6,799 bases of DNA, taken from the NCBI GenBank assembly GCA_029062075.1, contig JAIDQW010000218.1:1-6799 (forward strand), given 5' to 3'. Below are positions 1 to 4,205 of this stretch, one piece after another (position 1 is the first letter of the stretch; each line of letters starts with the position of its first letter). Below the pieces are notes generated by a model. That model was not told where the DNA came from. It searched no databases and worked only from the letters and a program-made list of their open reading frames with translations. Source of the DNA: Paramuribaculum sp. (GTDB taxonomy: Bacteria; Bacteroidota; Bacteroidia; Bacteroidales; Muribaculaceae). A program made the position numbers and the translations under genes.

Positions 1-1
1 C

Positions 2-1636
2 CATTTTAGAATGAGTCAGGAGCAGATAGCTGAAATCGCACCTACTTTCGCCCCTGTTTTCTATCCTCTTTTATCGGCTGATTCTTCTAATGAAACAGTT
101 TATGACTATATTACGGGTATAATTGAATTGATTGAAAACGATTGTAATTCGGCAGATCTCAAATTTCTGAAAGCATACAAGGATGCGGTTGAATCAGTAA
201 AAGAGTATTGCGTGAGGTTTGATACTGAAATCAAGCCGACAACATTTTTCCGGATGATAGAAAAAACAGTATCCGGTGAAAAAATAAACATGATTGGTGA
301 GCCACTGAAAGGGTTACAGATGATGGGCGTGCTCGAAACCAGGGCATTGGACTTTGACAATATCATTATGTTGTCAATGAATGAACGTATATTCCCGCGA
401 AAACACTACAGCGGTTCTTTCATTCCGGATGCTTTACGAAAAGGATATGGAATGGCTACGGCTGATTTTCAGGAGAGTATATTTGCTTACTATTTTTATA
501 GGCTCATCTCCAGAGCTAAAAAGGTTAAGCTTATCTATGATGCGAGAAGTGTGGGTACCAAAACCGGAGAGATGTCAAGATACCTCACACAACTTATTTA
601 TTTGTTTGGTGACACTAACCGGGTTCAATCATCTCTTAGAGTTTTTAATCCGCTGGAAAGTATCAACCAATCAATTGAAATAGATAAAAATAACCCTGAA
701 ATATTAGCCAAACTCGAAAAATTCAAAAGTCACAGCAAAGATAAACTATTCATTTCAGCAAGTGCTCTGAATACATATATTTCATGCCCTTTGGCATTTT
801 ATCTCAAACATGTTGAAGGGTTCAGTGATGATAAAGATCTGAATGAGTTTATGGATGCAGGTACTTATGGCACAATTGTTCACAATGTGCTTCAGGAAAT
901 ATATTGTAATATTGCCTCACGGCATTGCGGAATTATTCCAAAAGAAGAATTAGAGCGGATTCTTAAGTCAACGGATATAACTATAGATAAACTTATTGTC
1001 TGGAACATTAATAAAGAATTCAATAAGTTTGATGAAAGCCGAAGACACACTCCTCTTGAGGGTGAAACGCTTATAATGGGTAAAGTTATGAAAGAATCCA
1101 TTGCGGCGGTTTTGAAGGCTGATATCCAATTTGCGCCATTAACACTTGTTGAAGCTGAGAAATCTATTCCTATTGACCTGAAAGTGACTGAGAATCTATC
1201 TGTTAATTTCAAATTGAAGATTGATAGAATAGATATTTCTAATGGACAGATGCGAATAATTGACTATAAGACTGGTGATGACAATAATATTATATCTGAT
1301 TGGGCTCAATACTTTGACCATATATCACATGACTATAAAAGAAAAGCGGTAGGTCAAGTAATGCTATACGCATATACATATAATTTATACCGGAAAAGCA
1401 CAGCACCTATTGCATTATTCATCTATAACTTAAGGAAAATAATATCTGCCGGTTCTCAGCAAGTAAAATTCAATAATAAAAACATAGATAATCACAATGA
1501 TTACCTAGATGAGTTTACTGAACATCTAAATTCCACTATTGCAGAGATTTTCAATCCGGAGATTCCATTTTATCAGGCTGCCGATTCTAACTCTTGCAAA
1601 TTCTGCTCTTTCAAATCAATGTGCCGTAGAGAATAA
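2..1636 (+). CDS. AddB-like PD-(D/E)XK nuclease, C-terminal part (5' truncated by window edge)
   Basis: This is the C-terminal part of a helicase-like nuclease subunit that would process double-strand DNA ends for recombination, normally with an AddA/UvrD-type helicase. Numbered from the Met at 11, residues 96-129 hold a helicase-like block (GVLETR at 106-111, then LSMNERIFP) typical of the degenerate helicase half of AddB proteins. The nuclease domain follows from about 246. It has Cys259 in SCPLAFYLKHV, His291 in VHNVLQEIY, Asp405 in KIDRID, the D-x-K pair Asp418/Lys420 in IIDYKTG, and GQVMLYAY at 448-455. It ends with Cys529, Cys532 and Cys538 (C-X2-C-X5-C). Cys259 plus these three match the Fe-S 'staple' known in AddB and related nucleases. 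The frame stays open upstream of the Met at 11 (codons for H-F-R), and family members are about 900 residues or more, so that Met is almost certainly internal. The partner helicase is not visible. The family call is firm; the name addB is less certain. Confidence 0.88.
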   Translation, partial: HFRMSQEQIAEIAPTFAPVFYPLLSADSSNETVYDYITGIIELIENDCNSADLKFLKAYKDAVESVKEYCVRFDTEIKPTTFFRMIEKTVSGEKINMIGEPLKGLQMMGVLETRALDFDNIIMLSMNERIFPRKHYSGSFIPDALRKGYGMATADFQESIFAYYFYRLISRAKKVKLIYDARSVGTKTGEMSRYLTQLIYLFGDTNRVQSSLRVFNPLESINQSIEIDKNNPEILAKLEKFKSHSKDKLFISASALNTYISCPLAFYLKHVEGFSDDKDLNEFMDAGTYGTIVHNVLQEIYCNIASRHCGIIPKEELERILKSTDITIDKLIVWNINKEFNKFDESRRHTPLEGETLIMGKVMKESIAAVLKADIQFAPLTLVEAEKSIPIDLKVTENLSVNFKLKIDRIDISNGQMRIIDYKTGDDNNIISDWAQYFDHISHDYKRKAVGQVMLYAYTYNLYRKSTAPIALFIYNLRKIISAGSQQVKFNNKNIDNHNDYLDEFTEHLNSTIAEIFNPEIPFYQAADSNSCKFCSFKSMCRRE

Positions 1637-1645
1637 GATTGTATC

Positions 1646-2746
1646 ATGGCAGGTATATATATTCATATTCCATTTTGTCACTCTAAATGTGCTTATTGTG
1701 ACTTTTATTCTCTTCCATTAAGAAATGAAAATGATTTTGTCGAAAGTCTTGAAAATGAGTATAAATCCAGAATTGATGAATTAGAAGGCACTATAAACAC
1801 TATTTATTTAGGTGGAGGTACTCCGAGCTGTTTGAGTAAGAATAGTTTAGAGAGGATATTCCGTATGCTACCGACCGGAGCTAATGAAGTTACTATAGAA
1901 GTGAATCCGGAGGATGTTACATCAGACTTCATAAAATGGATGAAAAATAATACTACCGTGAATAGAGTAAGTATGGGAGTACAATCATTAAATGATGCTG
2001 AATTAAAAGTCATAGGAAGAAGACATACCTCTAGTGAAGCAATATCTGCGGCAGATTTGCTTCTGAGTAATAATTATAACATTAGTCTCGATTTGATATA
2101 CGGACTCCCATTGCAAACTATCAGGAGCTGGACAGAGTCTTTAGACCGAATCATCAAATTGTATCCCCAGCACCTTTCTTGCTATTTGCTGTCCTATGAA
2201 CCTGGAACAAGGCTCACAGCTTTGAAACAAATGGGTAAGATTACTGAAATCAGTGATGAAACTGCTACCGCTATGTACGAGATTCTCTGTGAAAGAACCT
2301 ATAGCGCCGGGTATGAACACTATGAAATTTCCAATTTCGCAATTCCGGGGTATCAATCTCAGCATAACTCATCGTATTGGAATATGACACCCTATTTAGG
2401 ATTAGGTCCGGGCGCACATAGCTATAGCGGAAAACTCAGGAGTTATAATCCCGGAAATCTATCGGGATATATTGAAAAAAAAGGATTAGGAATAAATATC
2501 ACAGAGGAAGAAAATGATCTTGAGCGATTTAATGATTTCATCATAACTTCCCTACGGACAGCAAACGGGTTGAATCTTGAAAAATGTGAAGATTTGTTCG
2601 GACCCGATTACCGTGCATCAGTTGAAAATGCGGCAAAAAAATTTATCTATAAAGATATAATATGGCAAAATGGCGTTTATATCGGAATTAATCAGAGGCA
2701 CTGGTTGAGCTCTGATTCAATCATGCTTGATTTTATTAAGATATAG
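1646..2746 (+). CDS. hemW: HemW, radical SAM heme chaperone (oxygen-independent coproporphyrinogen III oxidase-like)
   Basis: HemW proteins are radical-SAM family members thought to bind heme and deliver it to target proteins; many are mis-named coproporphyrinogen oxidase. The 366-residue product is close to the usual length of about 375. The N-terminus IYIHIPFC carries the cluster motif C-X3-C-X2-C at Cys11, Cys15 and Cys18, followed by DF. It lacks the fourth cysteine of true HemN (C-X3-C-X2-C-X-C), which favours HemW. Other family motifs are GGGTP (56-60), EVNPED (85-90), MGVQS (110-114), DLIYGLP (149-155), YEISNFA (226-232), the HemW signature H-N-x-x-Y-W at 240-245, and GLGPGAHS (252-259). 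The gene starts 9 bases after the nuclease stop, so the two are probably co-transcribed; no Shine-Dalgarno sequence is evident. Its stop codon touches the stop codon of the convergent rlmH. Confidence 0.95.
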   Translation: MAGIYIHIPFCHSKCAYCDFYSLPLRNENDFVESLENEYKSRIDELEGTINTIYLGGGTPSCLSKNSLERIFRMLPTGANEVTIEVNPEDVTSDFIKWMKNNTTVNRVSMGVQSLNDAELKVIGRRHTSSEAISAADLLLSNNYNISLDLIYGLPLQTIRSWTESLDRIIKLYPQHLSCYLLSYEPGTRLTALKQMGKITEISDETATAMYEILCERTYSAGYEHYEISNFAIPGYQSQHNSSYWNMTPYLGLGPGAHSYSGKLRSYNPGNLSGYIEKKGLGINITEEENDLERFNDFIITSLRTANGLNLEKCEDLFGPDYRASVENAAKKFIYKDIIWQNGVYIGINQRHWLSSDSIMLDFIKI

Positions 2747-3220
2747 TCAATCGTGATGGTATTTCTCACCTTTGAGAATTGTCATAGCACGATATAGCTG
2801 TTCAATAAATATGAGCCTGACAAGATCGTGAGGAAAGGTCATTGCAGATAATGAAAGCTTTGCATCGGCTCGCTCATACACTTCCTGAGAGAAACCGTAA
2901 GCTCCTCCAACAACATATACAACCCTTTTAACGCCAGCTAAAGCGGCACGCTCTATCGAATCAGCAAACTTTCTGGATGTAAGGCTGTCCCCCCGTTCAT
3001 CCAGGAGCACTACTTTGTCACCCTGAGTGAAATAATTCAATATTAACTGTCCCTCTTTTTGTTTCTGCTGGTCAATGCTTAGAGATGATGTTGATTTGAG
3101 ATCGGGAAGATAAACTAATTCTGCAGAGGTATAGTGCTTGAGCCGTTCAAGATACATTTCAATACCTGTGTTGCAGTATTTTGAAGAAGTTTTTCCAACA
3201 GTGAGCAGAACAATTTTCAT
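2747..3220 (-). CDS. rlmH: RlmH, 23S rRNA (pseudouridine(1915)-N(3))-methyltransferase
   Basis: RlmH is a small SPOUT-family (trefoil-knot) enzyme that uses S-adenosylmethionine to methylate N3 of pseudouridine 1915 in helix 69 of 23S rRNA, acting on assembled 70S ribosomes. The 157-residue protein has the normal family length. Diagnostic stretches are the N-terminal MKIVLLTVGKT, LDERG (73-77), the SAM-binding knot loop VVGGAYGF (103-110), LSAMTFPHDLVR (124-135), EQLYRA (140-145), and the C-terminal YHHD (154-157), which is nearly invariant. It is the only minus-strand gene here. It converges on hemW with no intergenic base and diverges from nadC across a 57-base spacer holding a likely promoter, which gives a leader of only about 20 bases. 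No truncation or missing key motif is seen. Confidence 0.97.
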   Translation of the reverse strand: MKIVLLTVGKTSSKYCNTGIEMYLERLKHYTSAELVYLPDLKSTSSLSIDQQKQKEGQLILNYFTQGDKVVLLDERGDSLTSRKFADSIERAALAGVKRVVYVVGGAYGFSQEVYERADAKLSLSAMTFPHDLVRLIFIEQLYRAMTILKGEKYHHD

Positions 3221-3236
3221 TTACCAAAATTATGGT

Positions 3237-3244
3237 TATTTTTG
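3237..3244 (+). promoter_or_regulatory. Putative -7 box of the nadC promoter (TATTTTTG)
   Basis: TATTTTTG fits the Bacteroidetes -7 consensus TAnnTTTG exactly. Transcription would start near 3250, giving nadC a leader of roughly 25-28 bases. The -33 region, around 3211-3218, offers only a weak TTTT-type match in the first codons of rlmH. The box is placed well for nadC, but the consensus is loose in AT-rich DNA. Confidence 0.5.
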
Positions 3245-3252
3245 CAAAAATA
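3245..3252 (-). promoter_or_regulatory. Putative -7 box of the rlmH promoter (TATTTTTG on the minus strand)
   Basis: Read on the minus strand this is again TATTTTTG, an exact TAnnTTTG match directly abutting the nadC box. Transcription would start near 3238-3240, leaving a leader of about 20 bases before the rlmH ATG. A TTG lies about 16 bases upstream (plus-strand CAA at 3269-3271), somewhat closer than usual for a -33 element. Polymerase could hardly occupy both boxes at once. Confidence 0.45.
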
Positions 3253-3277
3253 ATAAAAATTTCCTATTCAATTAGAT

Positions 3278-4135
3278 ATGAAGAGCAACGATGAACTCAT
3301 AAACGAGTTGATATCACTGGCATTTTCAGAAGATGTGGGTGATGGTGATGTGACTACATTGTCAACAATTCCGGCTGATGCCAAAGGTAAACAGAAACTG
3401 ATGATTAAAGAGGAAGGAATACTAAGTGGGGTTAATATAGCCCGAATGGTATTTGAAAAATTTGATCCGTCAATGAAAATGACTGTCTTTATTGAAGATG
3501 GCAGTCATGTAAAGCCGGGAGATGTTGCTTTTGAGGTTGAGGGATCTGTGCGTTCTCTGCTTCAAACAGAAAGAACTATGCTGAACATCATGCAACGCAT
3601 GAGTGGAATTGCAACTGTAACTGCCAAATATCAAGAAAAGCTAAAGGGATTGAAAACAAAGGTGCTTGATACCAGAAAAACCACTCCCGGAATGAGAGTC
3701 CTTGAGAAAGAGGCTGTTAAAACAGGTGGAGGCGCAAACCATAGAATGGGGCTTCATGACATGATTCTCATCAAGGATAACCATGTGGATTTTGCAGGTG
3801 GGATAACTAAAGCCGTTGAAGCTGCCAAGAATTATTGCAAAGAAACAGGACGCAATCTTAAAATAGAGGTTGAAGTAAGAAATACTGATGAAATAAAGGA
3901 GGCTCTTGCCGCAGGTGTCGATAGAATAATGCTGGATAATTTTACTCCGGAAAGGACTCGCGAAGCGGTCAAGCTTATTAATGGTGTTACTGAGATAGAA
4001 TCATCCGGTGGCATTACACTTGAGACATTGAGAGATTATGGTGAATGTGGAGTTGATTTTATTTCAGTGGGTGCTCTCACTCATTCAGTTAAAGGTCTTG
4101 ACATGAGTTTTAAAGCAGATTTAATAAATAAATAA
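3278..4135 (+). CDS. nadC: NadC, nicotinate-nucleotide diphosphorylase (carboxylating) / quinolinate phosphoribosyltransferase
   Basis: NadC converts quinolinate and phosphoribosyl pyrophosphate into nicotinate mononucleotide, CO2 and pyrophosphate, the third step of de novo NAD synthesis in the cytoplasm. The 285-residue protein has the usual length. The N-terminal open-face sandwich includes SEDVGDGDVTT (17-27) and the TERTMLNIMQRMSGIAT block (97-113). The barrel then shows DTRKTTPG (131-138, with Arg133/Lys134), GGANHRMGLHDMILIKDNHV (151-170, with His155, Arg156 and Lys166), IEVEV (196-200), DRIMLDNF (215-222), SSGGI (242-246) and SVGALTHS (263-270). These cover the known substrate-binding basic residues and acidic metal or phosphoribosyl contacts. 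The ATG at 3278 lies just after the AT-rich promoter spacer and has no clear Shine-Dalgarno sequence. nadA and nadB are not in the window. Its stop lies one base before the next gene's start. Confidence 0.97.
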   Translation: MKSNDELINELISLAFSEDVGDGDVTTLSTIPADAKGKQKLMIKEEGILSGVNIARMVFEKFDPSMKMTVFIEDGSHVKPGDVAFEVEGSVRSLLQTERTMLNIMQRMSGIATVTAKYQEKLKGLKTKVLDTRKTTPGMRVLEKEAVKTGGGANHRMGLHDMILIKDNHVDFAGGITKAVEAAKNYCKETGRNLKIEVEVRNTDEIKEALAAGVDRIMLDNFTPERTREAVKLINGVTEIESSGGITLETLRDYGECGVDFISVGALTHSVKGLDMSFKADLINK

Positions 4136-4136
4136 A

Positions 4137-4205
4137 ATGAAACTAACCACCAGAGCCATTATTATGGCTCTTCTACTTTTTGTCGGTACAGCCCCGATAT
4201 TTAGC
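4137..4205 (+). other. Predicted Sec signal peptide of the repeat protein
   Basis: Codons 1-23 encode a short basic n-region (Lys2, Arg6), a hydrophobic run from Ala7 to about Ala19, and a c-region PIFS followed by Gln24. A Gln at +1 is frequent in exported Bacteroidales proteins. Cleavage after Ala19 is an alternative. The lack of a cysteine argues against a lipoprotein. The protein is therefore exported at least to the periplasm; whether it reaches the surface depends on the unseen C-terminus. Confidence 0.82.

Larger units (their letters stand above)
3221..3277. promoter_or_regulatory. Divergent rlmH/nadC promoter region with 18-bp perfect palindrome
   Basis: This very AT-rich spacer separates the two divergent start codons. 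At 3236-3253 it contains the perfect palindrome TTATTTTTGCAAAAATAA, which stops at a G/T mismatch at 3235/3254. The palindrome contains a match to the Bacteroidetes -7 consensus on each strand, and the two boxes abut at its centre. It could simply be two overlapping promoters, or it could also be an operator for a dimeric regulator. No such regulator can be identified from this window. The palindrome is read directly; its function is inferred. Confidence 0.6.

Noticed and set aside
11..13. ATG at position 11 as the true start of the nuclease
   Set aside because: The same frame is open to the window edge, there is no start-site context, and the protein would lack most of the helicase-like half typical of the family.
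1539..1721. A 60-codon plus-strand frame bridging the nuclease and hemW
   Set aside because: It runs out of frame through the nuclease Cys cluster codons and the hemW start, both of which are well supported.
2475..2482. Run of eight A in hemW as a phase-variable or slippage site
   Set aside because: Runs of this length are common in AT-rich coding DNA. They encode ordinary Lys codons here, and hemW is a housekeeping gene with an intact frame; a seven-A run at 2635-2641 is similar.
1646..2746. Assignment as coproporphyrinogen III dehydrogenase (HemN)
   Set aside because: The cluster motif lacks the fourth cysteine of HemN, and the protein is shorter and carries the HemW H-N-x-x-Y-W signature.
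2763..2778. Inverted repeat TTCTCA/TGAGAA near the 3' end of rlmH as a shared terminator
   Set aside because: The stem is only 6 bp, mostly A-T, with no T-tract on either side, and the bases encode the conserved C-terminal region of RlmH.
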